Shown here: positions 17,621 through 25,387 of the stretch, in pieces
How the letters are laid out: each line of letters opens with the position of its first letter
Numbering within the stretch: the stretch's first letter is position 1
Assembly: GCA_003285105.1 (NCBI GenBank)
Contig: CP030158.1
Span: 1,101,447-1,165,446, forward strand
Direction: 5' to 3'
DNA from: Roseithermus sacchariphilus
GTDB taxonomy: Bacteria > Bacteroidota > Rhodothermia > Rhodothermales > MEBIC09517
Length of the DNA stretch: 64,000 nt
Notes under the pieces: model-generated
What the model was told of the DNA's origin: nothing
What the model saw: the letters and a program-made list of their open reading frames with translations, nothing else
Databases searched by the model: none
Translations under genes and position numbers: made by a program

Positions 17621-18002
17621 GATCCTCCTCCAGCGACGATAACAGGTTCCGAATCTCTGCGCGGTCTTTCTCCGTGAGCGCCTCGTAGGTCACCAGCGAC
17701 TCGACCAGCTCGACGGGCGAGCCGCGAAAGACCTTGTTCAGAATGCCCGTCAGCAGGCTGTGCTTGACCTCCGCCGGCGGCCGGGCCGCCCGGTACACGT
17801 AGGCGTTTCCTTCCTTCTCATAGGTGAGATAGCCCTTGTCGGCCAGTTTCTTCATGATCGTCATGATGGTCGTATAGGCGACCTGTCGCTTCTGCAAGAT
17901 CTGCGCGTGGATGTCGGCCACCGTCGAGGGGCCGCTCGTCCACACGTGCTGCAACACCTCCATCTCCGCTTCCCCCAGCGGAGCGAGTGAGGATCGTCTC
18001 AT
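17601..18002 (-). CDS. BlaI/MecI/CopY-family transcriptional repressor
   Basis: 133 residues from ATG 18002 (MRRSSLAPLGEAEMEVLQHVW). Winged-helix DNA-binding domain over residues 8-78 with the family pattern LGEAEMEVLQHVW, STVADIHAQILQKRQVAYTTIMTIMKKLADKGYL, followed by a dimerisation and cleavage region ending in acidic residues. The family represses its own operon and is inactivated when the partner protease cleaves it. The start is supported by the promoter and operator directly upstream (18052-18080), which leaves a 5' leader of about 40 bases; a longer in-frame extension would run through the promoter and is rejected. Overlaps the downstream BlaR1-like gene by 20 bases. Confidence 0.92.
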   Translation of the reverse strand: MRRSSLAPLGEAEMEVLQHVWTSGPSTVADIHAQILQKRQVAYTTIMTIMKKLADKGYLTYEKEGNAYVYRAARPPAEVKHSLLTGILNKVFRGSPVELVESLVTYEALTEKDRAEIRNLLSSLEEDHDDDAR

Positions 18003-18051
18003 GGCGTGTGCGGTCGGGTTCAACGTGCCTGCGAACGTGCCTACGATTCCC

Positions 18052-18080
18052 ATCATACTATACCCATAGTAATAAGTCAA
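18052..18080 (-). promoter_or_regulatory. Sigma-70-type promoter of the blaI/blaR1-like operon
   Basis: On the minus strand a -35 TTGACT (18080-18075), a spacer of exactly 17 bases and a -10 TATGAT (18057-18052), two matches of five out of six each to the consensus hexamers. The predicted start site is near 18045, about 43 bases before the repressor ATG. Operator 18056-18071 lies between the hexamers and touches the -10. Confidence 0.75.
18056..18071. promoter_or_regulatory. Palindromic operator for the BlaI-like repressor
   Basis: TACTATACCCATAGTA: perfect 6-bp arms TACTAT/ATAGTA around a 4-base centre, closely resembling the TACTACA/TGTAGTA-type half sites bound by BlaI and MecI. Its position between -35 and -10 would block RNA polymerase. 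Autoregulation is inferred from position. Confidence 0.8.
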
Positions 18081-18277
18081 GGGGCGAGGGAAGAAGCCTC
18101 CATCCCGAACCCGGTTGTCCCCGTGCCTCCCGTCCCGCCCGGGACGCACCGCGTCAAGGACCCGTGGAAAAACGCCGCCGCCCCGGAACAATGCAGGAAG
18201 CCCGGCGATCTTGGGAGCCCGATGCCCGGGACGCCGGTAGAGGCGATCCCTGCCACGCCCCATCCACCCCTGGTCCC

Positions 18278-19216
18278 ATGCTTCTCACCTCGGCGGATCT
18301 CCGCTTTCCCACGCCTCCGGAGCAGCTCTTTGGCCGCAAGGGGCCGCTCGTGGTCGAGGTCGGCTTCGGGGACGGGCGGTTCACGGCCGGGCTGGCCCGG
18401 CGGCACCCGGACTGGAACATCATCGGGGTGGAGGTCTCGGCCGCCTCGGTGAAACGCGCGCGCAGCCGGTTCCTGCGCGAGGGGATCACGAACGTGCGCA
18501 TCTACAAGGGGAACGGCTCCTTTCTGGTGCGCAACATCGTCCCCGCGGGCCGGCTGCACCGGGTGTACGTGAACTTCCCCGACCCGTGGCCGCGCAAGAA
18601 ACACCACGCCAACCGGCTGCTCCGCCGTCCGTTCTTCGCGCTGCTCTCGACGCGGCTGGAGCCGGACGGAGCGCTCTGGCTCACGACCGATCACGAGGCC
18701 TACTTCCGGTTTGCGCTGGAGGAAGCCCGCAGCACCGGCCTGTATCGCATCGAGCAGAAGCCGCCGCCGCCGCCCACCCTCCAGACCAAGTACGCGCAGA
18801 AATGGCTGGCGCAGGACAAGCCGATCTACCACGCCGTCTTCACCCGGCTCGCTGAAGCCGCCCCCCATCCGCCCGACCCCCTCGTCCCCATGCACCACGC
18901 CCGCCTGTCCGGCCCGCTGCCGGCGCTGGACGCCTTCACCAAGCTCGTCCACCGCTTCGACGGCGGCACGGCCGTCGTCCTGGAAGCCTTCCGGCGCGTC
19001 GGCCGCGACGAGGTCGTCTTCGTCACGCAGGTCGATGAAGGAGATCTGATCCAGGACCTGCTGATCGAGGCACGCCCCGACGCCGACGGGGGCCTCTTCG
19101 TCGGCGTCAAGCGCTTCGGGGATCCGCTGCCCACCCGCGGCGTCCGGGAGGCCGTGCATTGCGTCACGGAATGGCTGGCGGCGCAGGGCCTGACGGTGGT
19201 GGATCGGCGGTACTGA
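18278..19216 (+). CDS. trmB: tRNA (guanine-N7)-methyltransferase with C-terminal extension
   Basis: 312 residues from ATG 18278. It makes 7-methylguanosine at position 46 of tRNA using S-adenosylmethionine. Family motifs are the SAM loop VEVGFGDGRF (about 25-34), the acidic IGVEVS, the substrate motif VNFPDPWPRKKHHANRL (about 98-114) and TKYAQKW near residue 170, the position of the usual TxYExK. TrmB proteins are usually 210-240 residues; this one carries about 100 further residues (from HPPDPLVPMHHARLSGPL) that contain a beta-rich repeat and are not part of the catalytic domain. No frameshift is seen, so the extension appears genuine. It stands alone, divergent from the repressor operon. 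Confidence 0.9.
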   Translation: MLLTSADLRFPTPPEQLFGRKGPLVVEVGFGDGRFTAGLARRHPDWNIIGVEVSAASVKRARSRFLREGITNVRIYKGNGSFLVRNIVPAGRLHRVYVNFPDPWPRKKHHANRLLRRPFFALLSTRLEPDGALWLTTDHEAYFRFALEEARSTGLYRIEQKPPPPPTLQTKYAQKWLAQDKPIYHAVFTRLAEAAPHPPDPLVPMHHARLSGPLPALDAFTKLVHRFDGGTAVVLEAFRRVGRDEVVFVTQVDEGDLIQDLLIEARPDADGGLFVGVKRFGDPLPTRGVREAVHCVTEWLAAQGLTVVDRRY

Positions 19217-19387
19217 GGCCGCAGAACGCGGGGGAAAGGCCGGGGAATCGGGAGCGAACCCGAGGCGCGGATCCGTCCATCGATCCGTCGCATCTGGCCC
19301 GTCCGCCCGGCTTGCCTCGCTGGAACGGGGAGCCTACTTTGAACCCCCCAGGTTCAGAGCGCTTCGGCACACCCACCTTCCACCGCC

Positions 19388-19933
19388 ATGCCGCCCCTTA
19401 CGCGCCGCGCGTTCCTCCAGACCCTCGGCGGCTCCGCCGGCCTGCTTCTCCTGACGGCCCCGTACCACGCCGCGGCCACCCCACACCCTCCCGCCCCCGT
19501 AGAGATTCCCCCCGATCTCTCCTGGGAGATGCTGCTCGAAGCCTTCGGCGCCCTGCCGGACATCGACCCGAGCTGGCAGCAACGCCACGAGGCCACGGTG
19601 GGCATGCACCTCCGCATCTACGACACCGAGGGCAGGCTGGTGGCCCAGCTGGTCCGCTGCCGGTACGACGAACGCGGCCCGATCTGGCGCTGTCGCTTCG
19701 TCGGGGAATCCCTCCTGCCGCGCGTCCGGCGGGTGGTGCTCCAGCACGCGGTCCGGGCAGCCGGCTCAGCCGGTCGCCACGGGGCGTTCCGGGTCGGTGA
19801 TCCAGTGACTCCACGATCCTGGATACAGGCGTGCACCGGCGAACCCGGCGTGTGCCAGCGCGAGGAGGTTGTGGGCGGCCGTCACTCCGGAGCCGCAGTA
19901 GCAGATGACGTCGGCCTGCGGAGCGCCGCCTAG
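19388..19933 (+). CDS. Tat-signal protein of unknown function, tail overlapping the sulfurtransferase gene
   Basis: 181 residues. The N-terminus has a twin-arginine leader: LTRRAFLQTLGG followed by a hydrophobic stretch and AAATPHP, so export by the Tat route is predicted. Residues about 35-125 (LSWEMLLEAFGALPDIDPSWQQ, GMHLRIYDTEGRLVAQLVRCRYDERG) look like a small folded domain but belong to no family I recognise. From about residue 127 the reading frame runs antisense through the last 168 bases of the convergent sulfurtransferase gene, and composition there is not protein-like. The original stop may have been lost, or the true end may be elsewhere. The N-terminal part is well supported; the C-terminal 55 residues are doubtful. 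Confidence 0.6.
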   Translation: MPPLTRRAFLQTLGGSAGLLLLTAPYHAAATPHPPAPVEIPPDLSWEMLLEAFGALPDIDPSWQQRHEATVGMHLRIYDTEGRLVAQLVRCRYDERGPIWRCRFVGESLLPRVRRVVLQHAVRAAGSAGRHGAFRVGDPVTPRSWIQACTGEPGVCQREEVVGGRHSGAAVADDVGLRSAA

Positions 19934-20608
19934 GAGCCGCTCGAAGCGCCGGCGCAGGACGTCGGGCGGCAGGAAGCGCCCCCGGTCGTCCAGGTTCTCG
20001 CGGAACGGGGCCGAAAGCGCCCCGGGGATGTGCCCGGCCACCGGATCGATGGGTTCGACCTCCCCGCGGTAGCGCTCGGCCGCCCGGGCATCGAGCAGCC
20101 GGACCCCCGGAGCACGCCGCACGATGTCCTCGACGTCGGCGAGCAACGCCGGGCGGGGGTGCGGGACGAACCGGGCGGGGGCCGGCACCTCCTCGCCGCC
20201 TCGAACGGCATACCCGCCGGCCTGCCAGGCCGGAAACCCGCCGTCGAGCACCGCCACGGCGTCGTGCCCGAGCCAGCGCAGCATCCACCAGAGCCGCGCC
20301 GCGATGGCCCCGCCCGCATCGTCGTAGGCCACCACCTGCGTCGTGTTGCCGATGCCGAGGCGCCCGAGCGTCGCCGCAAAGGCCTCGGGGGTCGGCAGGG
20401 GGTGCCGCCCGGTCACGCCCGGCCGCACCGGCCCGGACAGGTCCTCGTCGAGGTGGGCGTAGGTAGCGCCGGGGATGTGGGCCTCGGCATAGGCCCGGCG
20501 CCCGCGCGCCGGATCGTCCAGAGAGAAGCGCACATCGACGACGGCCCATCCGGGATCTCCCAGATGGGCGGCCAGGTCGGACGGCTGGATGAGGGTCGTG
20601 TACGTCAT
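19766..20608 (-). CDS. Two-domain rhodanese (3-mercaptopyruvate/thiosulfate sulfurtransferase)
   Basis: 280 residues, the usual length for tandem rhodaneses. The N-terminal rhodanese domain is inactive in this family (VVDVRFSLDDPARGRRAYAEAHIPGA). The C-terminal domain has the catalytic loop CYCGSGVTAAH near residue 240, where the persulfide-forming cysteine is followed by GSGVTA. That loop matches 3-mercaptopyruvate sulfurtransferases (CGxGVT) better than thiosulfate enzymes (CRxGVT), so SseA-type activity is favoured. It transfers sulfane sulfur to thiols or cyanide in the cytoplasm. No signal peptide. The 3' end overlaps the Tat-signal gene on the other strand by 168 bases. Confidence 0.9.
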   Translation of the reverse strand: MTYTTLIQPSDLAAHLGDPGWAVVDVRFSLDDPARGRRAYAEAHIPGATYAHLDEDLSGPVRPGVTGRHPLPTPEAFAATLGRLGIGNTTQVVAYDDAGGAIAARLWWMLRWLGHDAVAVLDGGFPAWQAGGYAVRGGEEVPAPARFVPHPRPALLADVEDIVRRAPGVRLLDARAAERYRGEVEPIDPVAGHIPGALSAPFRENLDDRGRFLPPDVLRRRFERLLGGAPQADVICYCGSGVTAAHNLLALAHAGFAGARLYPGSWSHWITDPERPVATG

Positions 20609-20763
20609 GGGGAAGGAACCGGAGAGAGGCGGGAAGCACGGGCCTTATACTCCTTCCGGACCGGCCGGGTGCACGAGCGCGCCTTCAGGGAACGTCCGGA
20701 CCCCGATGTGTCTTTACAGCCCGTAGCTGCCTCGCATTCGCCCCACCTGATGCCGCCCGGCCC

Positions 20764-21426
20764 ATGTCCAACAAAACCATCCCGTTGACCGACGCCCTGC
20801 GTGCGTACCTGCTGGACGTCTCCCTGCGTGAAACCGACGTGCAACGCCGCCTGCGCGAGGAAACGGCCCGGCTCCCGGAGTCGACCATGCAGATCGCCCC
20901 GGAGCAGGGGCAGTTCATGGCGCTGCTCGTCCGGCTGATGCGGGCGGAAAAGGCGCTGGAGGTCGGGGTGTTCACCGGCTACAGCGCCCTGACCGTGGCG
21001 CTGGCCCTGCCGCCGACCGGCCAGATCGTGGCGTGCGACATCAGCGAGGCCTACACGGCCGTGGCCCGCCGCTACTGGGAGGAAGCCGGCGTCGCGCACA
21101 AGATCGACCTGCGGATCGGCCCGGCGGTCGAGACGCTCGACTACCTGCTGGAGCACGGGCACGCGCGTACGTTCGACTTCGCCTTCATCGACGCCGACAA
21201 GCCGAGCTACGACGCCTACTACGAGCGTGCCCTGCAGCTCCTGCGGCCCGGCGGGCTCATGGCCCTCGACAACACCCTGCGCGGCGGCCGCGTCATCGAC
21301 GAGCGCGCCCAGGACGACAGCACGCGGGCCATCCGCGCTCTCAACGAAAAGCTACACGCCGACGACCGCATCGACCTCAGCCTGGTCCCTATCGCCGACG
21401 GGCTGACGCTGGCCCTCAAACGGTAG
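20764..21426 (+). CDS. SAM-dependent O-methyltransferase (caffeoyl-CoA/catechol type)
   Basis: 220 residues, typical for the Methyltransf_3 family. Motif I is ALEVGVFTGYSALTVALALP (about 60-79), the acidic residue binding SAM ribose is in VACDIS, and the metal ligands are in FAFIDADKPSYDAYYE and ALDNTLRGG, which implies a Mg-dependent catechol-type reaction on a small aromatic or hydroxylated acceptor. The specific substrate cannot be inferred; bacterial members act on diverse phenols or are involved in secondary metabolites. It stands alone and converges with accC across a strong GC-rich hairpin. Confidence 0.88.
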   Translation: MSNKTIPLTDALRAYLLDVSLRETDVQRRLREETARLPESTMQIAPEQGQFMALLVRLMRAEKALEVGVFTGYSALTVALALPPTGQIVACDISEAYTAVARRYWEEAGVAHKIDLRIGPAVETLDYLLEHGHARTFDFAFIDADKPSYDAYYERALQLLRPGGLMALDNTLRGGRVIDERAQDDSTRAIRALNEKLHADDRIDLSLVPIADGLTLALKR

Positions 21427-21429
21427 AGC

Positions 21430-21471
21430 AGGGGGGCGGGGAGCACCCCGCCATCGTGCCCCCCGCCCCCT
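21430..21471. terminator. GC-rich hairpin between convergent genes
   Basis: Inverted repeat with arms 21431-21446 and 21456-21471 (14 of 16 positions pair) and a nine-base loop. It lies in the 49-base gap between the stops of the O-methyltransferase gene and accC, so it could end transcripts from both sides. No long T-tract follows. Confidence 0.6.
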
Positions 21472-21475
21472 CTCG

Positions 21476-22975
21476 TCACAGGCGGCGCCGGAGTGCCCAG
21501 CGGCTGGCCGCGGCGGTCGGGTCGGTGCCGTTGACCGCCGGGACCGGCTTGCGCCTTTGGGCGCGGAAGAGCGTGGCCGCCACGGCCGCCGCCTCGTCGA
21601 AGGCCGGGTCGTCCGGCGTCAGCACCGACGGCTCGAAGTGGTCCTGCACGAAGTGCGTGGAGAAGCGGCCGCTGCGGAAGGCCTCGTGGCCCATGACGAA
21701 CCGGCAGAACGGAATCGTCGTCTGCACGCCGGCGATGTCGTATTCGTCCAGCGCCCGCTCCATGCGGCGGATGGCCTCCTCGCGCGTACGGCCCCAGGTG
21801 ATCAGCTTCGAGATCATCGGGTCGTAGTGGATGAGCACCTCGCCGCCCTCCTCCACCCCGGCATCGACGCGCACGCCGAAGCCGGAAGGCGGGGCATGGC
21901 GGAGCAGCGGACCGGGATCGGGCAGGAAGCCGGAGAGCGGGTCCTCGGCGTAGACCCGGCACTCGATGGCATGACCGTGGATCGAGAGATCCTCCTGCGT
22001 GTAGCCCAGTTCCTCCCCTTCGGCCACGCGCAACTGCTCGGCCACGAGGTCGAGCCCGGTGATGCCCTCGGTGACCGGATGCTCCACCTGCAGGCGCGTG
22101 TTCATCTCCATGAAGTAGAAGTTCAGGTCTTTGTCGACCAGAAACTCCACGGTGCCGGCGTTGAAGTACCCGCAGGCCCGGGCGGCAGCCACCGCTGCGT
22201 CACCCATCTTCTGGCGCACCTCCGGCGTGAGGATAGACGACGGGGCTTCCTCGATGACCTTCTGGTGGCGGCGCTGCACCGAACACTCGCGCTCGAACAG
22301 GTGCACGCAATGGCCGTGCTGATCCGCGAGGATCTGAAACTCGATGTGACGGGGCTGAACGATGTACTTCTCGATGAAGACCCGCCCGTCTCCGAAGGCC
22401 GAGGCGGCCTCGCTGCGGGCGGCCCGGAACGAACGAGCGAACTCGGCGGGATCCTCGACGATGCGCATGCCCTTGCCGCCCCCGCCGGCCGCCGCCTTGA
22501 TGAGCACCGGATAGCCGATCTCGTCCGCGATGCGAGCGGCTTCGTCGGGGTCGTCGATGGCGTCGGTGGTGCCCGGTGCCATGGGCACGCCGGCCTGCTC
22601 CATCAGCAGGCGTGCCTCCGTCTTGTCGCCCATGGCCTTGATGGCCTGCGGCGGCGGGCCGATGAAGATCAGGCCGGCGTCGGCACAGGCCTGCGCGAAC
22701 GTGGCGTTCTCGGAGAGAAACCCGTATCCGGGATGGACGGCATCGGCGCCGCTGCGGTGTGCAACCTCCAGGATCTTTTCCTGTACGAGGTAGGACTGGG
22801 CCGAGGGGGCCGGCCCGATCAGGTAGGCCTCGTCGGCCAGGCGCACGTGCGGCGCCGTCCGATCGGGCTCGCTGAACACCGCAACCGTCCCGATCCCGTG
22901 CTCCCGGCACGTCCGAATGACCCGAACGGCGATTTCACCACGGTTGGCGATCAATACTTTGCGAATGGTGGCCAT
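21476..22975 (-). CDS. accC: Biotin carboxylase (acetyl/propionyl-CoA carboxylase subunit)
   Basis: 499 residues. It carboxylates biotin on the carrier protein using ATP and bicarbonate, the first half-reaction of acyl-CoA carboxylase. Visible motifs are the N-terminal KVLIANRGEIAVRVIRTCRE, VHPGYGFLSENA, the ATP-grasp glycine loop KAAAGGGGKGMRIV (about 160-173), ERECSVQRRHQKVIEE and MEMNTRLQVEHPVTE with the catalytic Glu/Arg residues. Standard AccC is about 450 residues; the extra C-terminal 50 (ending PAVNGTDPTAAASRWALRRRL) resembles longer enzymes from propionyl-CoA carboxylases. No biotin carrier or carboxyltransferase gene is adjacent, so the partner subunits lie elsewhere and the acyl-CoA preference is undetermined. 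Confidence 0.93.
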   Translation of the reverse strand: MATIRKVLIANRGEIAVRVIRTCREHGIGTVAVFSEPDRTAPHVRLADEAYLIGPAPSAQSYLVQEKILEVAHRSGADAVHPGYGFLSENATFAQACADAGLIFIGPPPQAIKAMGDKTEARLLMEQAGVPMAPGTTDAIDDPDEAARIADEIGYPVLIKAAAGGGGKGMRIVEDPAEFARSFRAARSEAASAFGDGRVFIEKYIVQPRHIEFQILADQHGHCVHLFERECSVQRRHQKVIEEAPSSILTPEVRQKMGDAAVAAARACGYFNAGTVEFLVDKDLNFYFMEMNTRLQVEHPVTEGITGLDLVAEQLRVAEGEELGYTQEDLSIHGHAIECRVYAEDPLSGFLPDPGPLLRHAPPSGFGVRVDAGVEEGGEVLIHYDPMISKLITWGRTREEAIRRMERALDEYDIAGVQTTIPFCRFVMGHEAFRSGRFSTHFVQDHFEPSVLTPDDPAFDEAAAVAATLFRAQRRKPVPAVNGTDPTAAASRWALRRRL

Positions 22976-23158
22976 GGCTTCGGGGGATGATGACGTGGCT
23001 GTGTGGGCTCATCCAGACGGTGAGAACGACCACCGGGCAGGGGCCGGCGGGTCGGGCCGGGTCGTCGCACCGATGAGGGGTTGCGACCGCGGAGCGGCAC
23101 CCCGGCCCGCAGGGTGCCACCCGGCCCCGGCATAGTACACAGGGGGCAATAGACCGGC

Positions 23159-24091
23159 ATGGCAACGGTTAAAGATTATTATAAAATCCTTGGCGTAGAC
23201 GAGGGCGCGAGCGCGGCGGCCATCAAGAAGGCATACCGCACGCTCGCACGGCAATACCACCCGGACCGCAACCCCGACGATCCCGGAGCGGAGGAGCGCT
23301 TCAAGGAGATCCAGGAAGCGTACGCCACGCTCTCGGACGACCGCAAGCGCAAGGCGTACGACGCCCGGCGACGGCATCCCTTCGGGGCCTTCGGTGGCTT
23401 CGGCGATGCCGGTGGCGGCTTCACCACCTCCGGCGGCAGCCGCTTTCGCCGGGCACCGGACGGCTCCTACGTGCGCTTCGAGCACGAGCCCGATCACGGC
23501 GACGGCGGGTTCGGCAGCTTCGGCGACCTGTTCCGCAGCTTCTTCGGGGGCGAAGCGACCGCCGGCGCGCACACCACCGCCCGGAGCCTCGACGTCGAAA
23601 CCACGCTCCGCCTTCGGTTCGACCAGGCCCTCCGGGGGGGCAAGACCGAACTCACCCTGCCCGACGGCGAACACATCCGCCTGACCATCCCGCGGGGCGT
23701 CCGGCCCGGCTTCAAGATCCGGCTGCGCGGACGCGGGCAGACCGGCCCGCGCGGCACCCGCGGCGACCTCTACGTCACGTTCGACGTCGAGCCGCATCCG
23801 CGCTTCACGCGCAAGGGCAACCACCTCCACCTCGTCGAGTCCATCGGCGTGATGGAGGCGCTGCTGGGCACCACGCGCCGCATCGAAACCCCGTACGGCA
23901 AACAGATCCGGCTGACCATCCCGAAAGGCACGCAGCCGGGCGAGACGTTTCGCCTGCGCGGCCAGGGTGTGCAAACCGACCGGGACACCGGCGACCTCCT
24001 CGTCGAGGTCGACGTCACCGTCCCGAAGGACCTGACCGAGCGCCAGGAACGGATTCTGCGCGAGGCGGCCCGGGAAGCCGGGCTACTGTGA
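23159..24091 (+). CDS. J-domain chaperone without zinc fingers (CbpA/DnaJ type II)
   Basis: 310 residues. The J domain covers residues 4-70 with the Hsp70-stimulating HPD in [10 protein letters not shown] Gly/Phe-rich linker ([28 protein letters not shown]) follows, and then the two beta-barrel substrate-binding domains of DnaJ C-terminal type ([53 protein letters not shown]). The four CxxCxGxG zinc motifs of classic DnaJ are absent, matching CbpA. It delivers unfolded proteins to DnaK in the cytoplasm. The first about ten codons after ATG are strikingly AT-rich (GTTAAAGATTATTATAAA) for this genome, as if selected for an unstructured translation start. Confidence 0.93.
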   Translation: MATVKDYYKILGVDEGASAAAIKKAYRTLARQYHPDRNPDDPGAEERFKEIQEAYATLSDDRKRKAYDARRRHPFGAFGGFGDAGGGFTTSGGSRFRRAPDGSYVRFEHEPDHGDGGFGSFGDLFRSFFGGEATAGAHTTARSLDVETTLRLRFDQALRGGKTELTLPDGEHIRLTIPRGVRPGFKIRLRGRGQTGPRGTRGDLYVTFDVEPHPRFTRKGNHLHLVESIGVMEALLGTTRRIETPYGKQIRLTIPKGTQPGETFRLRGQGVQTDRDTGDLLVEVDVTVPKDLTERQERILREAAREAGLL

Positions 24092-24119
24092 ACCGGCCGT
24101 CTGCCGGCCGTCCGCCGGG

Positions 24120-24416
24120 CTACTCCGCGCCGGGCCGGTCCGGATGGGGACGGTAGAGGGTGGCGATGCGGCCCAGGGTCTGCACCAGCTGCACGCCCTC
24201 GATGCGGGACGCCAGATCCAGGCCGGCCTCGCGCGGGCTGAGGAAGGCGGCATCCAGCACCTTGACTTTCAGCAGCTCGCGCCGGTGGAAGGCTTCCTCC
24301 ACCGCCTGCACGACGGCGTCGGTGACACCCTCCTTGCCGATGTGGACGGCGGGCTTGAGATGGTGGGCCTGCGCCCGCAACCGGGCGCGTTCTCGGGAAG
24401 TGAGGGGGGGCATCAT
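24120..24416 (-). CDS. yhbY: YhbY-family CRM-domain RNA-binding protein
   Basis: 98 residues from the first of two adjacent ATG codons (24416 and 24413). The second start has the better spacing to an AGAGGA sequence. The single CRM domain is recognisable: LTSRERARLRAQAHHLKPAVHIGKEGVTDAVVQAVEEAFHRRELLKVKVL, where GKEGVT is the family GxxG loop. Members bind pre-50S ribosome particles and help assembly. The gene converges with the J-domain gene, 28 bases apart. A longer in-frame extension upstream is not conserved-looking and was not used. Confidence 0.9.
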   Translation of the reverse strand: MMPPLTSRERARLRAQAHHLKPAVHIGKEGVTDAVVQAVEEAFHRRELLKVKVLDAAFLSPREAGLDLASRIEGVQLVQTLGRIATLYRPHPDRPGAE

Positions 24417-24646
24417 GTCCTCTGGAATCACAGCATGTCCACGGCCGGAAGCGCGTGCTCCAGCGTTCGCGCGGCCCCTTGGACGCCTTGCCCCGCCCGG
24501 CGATCCCTCGCCCGGCAGACCGGACCGGGAAAAACGCGCGGATCCTGCGGTGCCCGCCCCCATGCCGCCCACGGCCCCCTATATTCCCTCCGTTTGAAGG
24601 CTCTTTCTTCCGTTGCATTCCGCCCGACACACCCCTCCACCCGGCC

Positions 24647-25309
24647 ATGCTGCTGTTCTACTGTGCCACCGAGGCCGACCTGCCCACCCTTCGCCGCGAG
24701 GGCTTGCCGGCCGGCTCGATCCTGTGGACCCACCTCGACCTCGCCTGTGACGACGACGCCGGACGCGTGCTCGTGATCGACCCGCTCCGGTTCGACCCCG
24801 GGCTGCTCGACGTCCCGGGCGAGGCGGTCGAGGTCGGCGGCGTGCCGCCGGAGGCCATCTGCAACCTGACGCCCTACCGGCCCGCCGTACCGGTCGATGC
24901 CGGCGGCGGCTACGTCGTCCGCCCCGGCCCCGGGGACCCGGAGTTGCTGCTCATCCGGCGGCGCGGCGTCTGGGACCTGCCCAAAGGCAAACGGGACGAC
25001 GACGAGAGCCTCCCCGCCTGTGCCCTGCGCGAGGTGCGCGAGGAGGTCGGCATCCGTATCCTGACGCTCATCCGCGAGCTGGGCACCACCGTTCATGGCT
25101 ATGAGCGCGACGGCGCCTATCACGTCAAGACGACGCACTGGTACCTGATGCGCACGCCTGAGACCACCTTCACCCCCCAGACCGAGGAAGGCATCGAGGA
25201 GGTCGCCTGGATGGCCTGGCCCCGGGCCGTCGAGGCCATCGGGTACGAGACGTTTCGCCGGCACATGCGTCGCGTCGAGCGGACGGTACGCCTCACGCTG
25301 AGGCCGTAG
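24647..25309 (+). CDS. Nudix hydrolase with an additional N-terminal domain
   Basis: 220 residues from ATG 24647. The Nudix box begins at G114 and fits the G-x5-E-x7-R-E-x-x-E-E-x-G pattern completely (GKRDDDES... ALREVREEVGI), so nucleoside-diphosphate-linked substrates are hydrolysed with divalent metal. The preceding RRGVWDLPKGK and following VHGYERDGAYHVKTTHWYLM are typical of the fold. Residues 1-90 form a separate domain that starts LLFYCATEADLPTLRREGLP and includes WTHLDLACDDDAGRVLVIDP. It resembles the fold of DUF952/RNA 2'-phosphotransferase-like proteins, which bind ADP-ribose-type ligands, but this is only a resemblance. Substrate such as ADP-ribose or a diadenosine polyphosphate is not decided. 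Confidence 0.88.
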   Translation: MLLFYCATEADLPTLRREGLPAGSILWTHLDLACDDDAGRVLVIDPLRFDPGLLDVPGEAVEVGGVPPEAICNLTPYRPAVPVDAGGGYVVRPGPGDPELLLIRRRGVWDLPKGKRDDDESLPACALREVREEVGIRILTLIRELGTTVHGYERDGAYHVKTTHWYLMRTPETTFTPQTEEGIEEVAWMAWPRAVEAIGYETFRRHMRRVERTVRLTLRP

Positions 25310-25335
25310 TCCGGACGGTACGGCATCGTGGGCCG

Positions 25336-25376
25336 GGAGGAGAGCGCCGCCACCGAAGCGCGCGACGCCCTCCTCC
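25336..25376. terminator. Hairpin between convergent Nudix and oxoamine synthase genes
   Basis: Arms 25336-25346 and 25366-25376 pair at 10 of 11 positions (GGAGGAGAGCG against CGCCCTCCTCC) across a loop of about 19 bases, in the 78-base gap between two stops. No T-tract. Confidence 0.4.
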
Positions 25377-25387
25377 AGAACGCCCCG

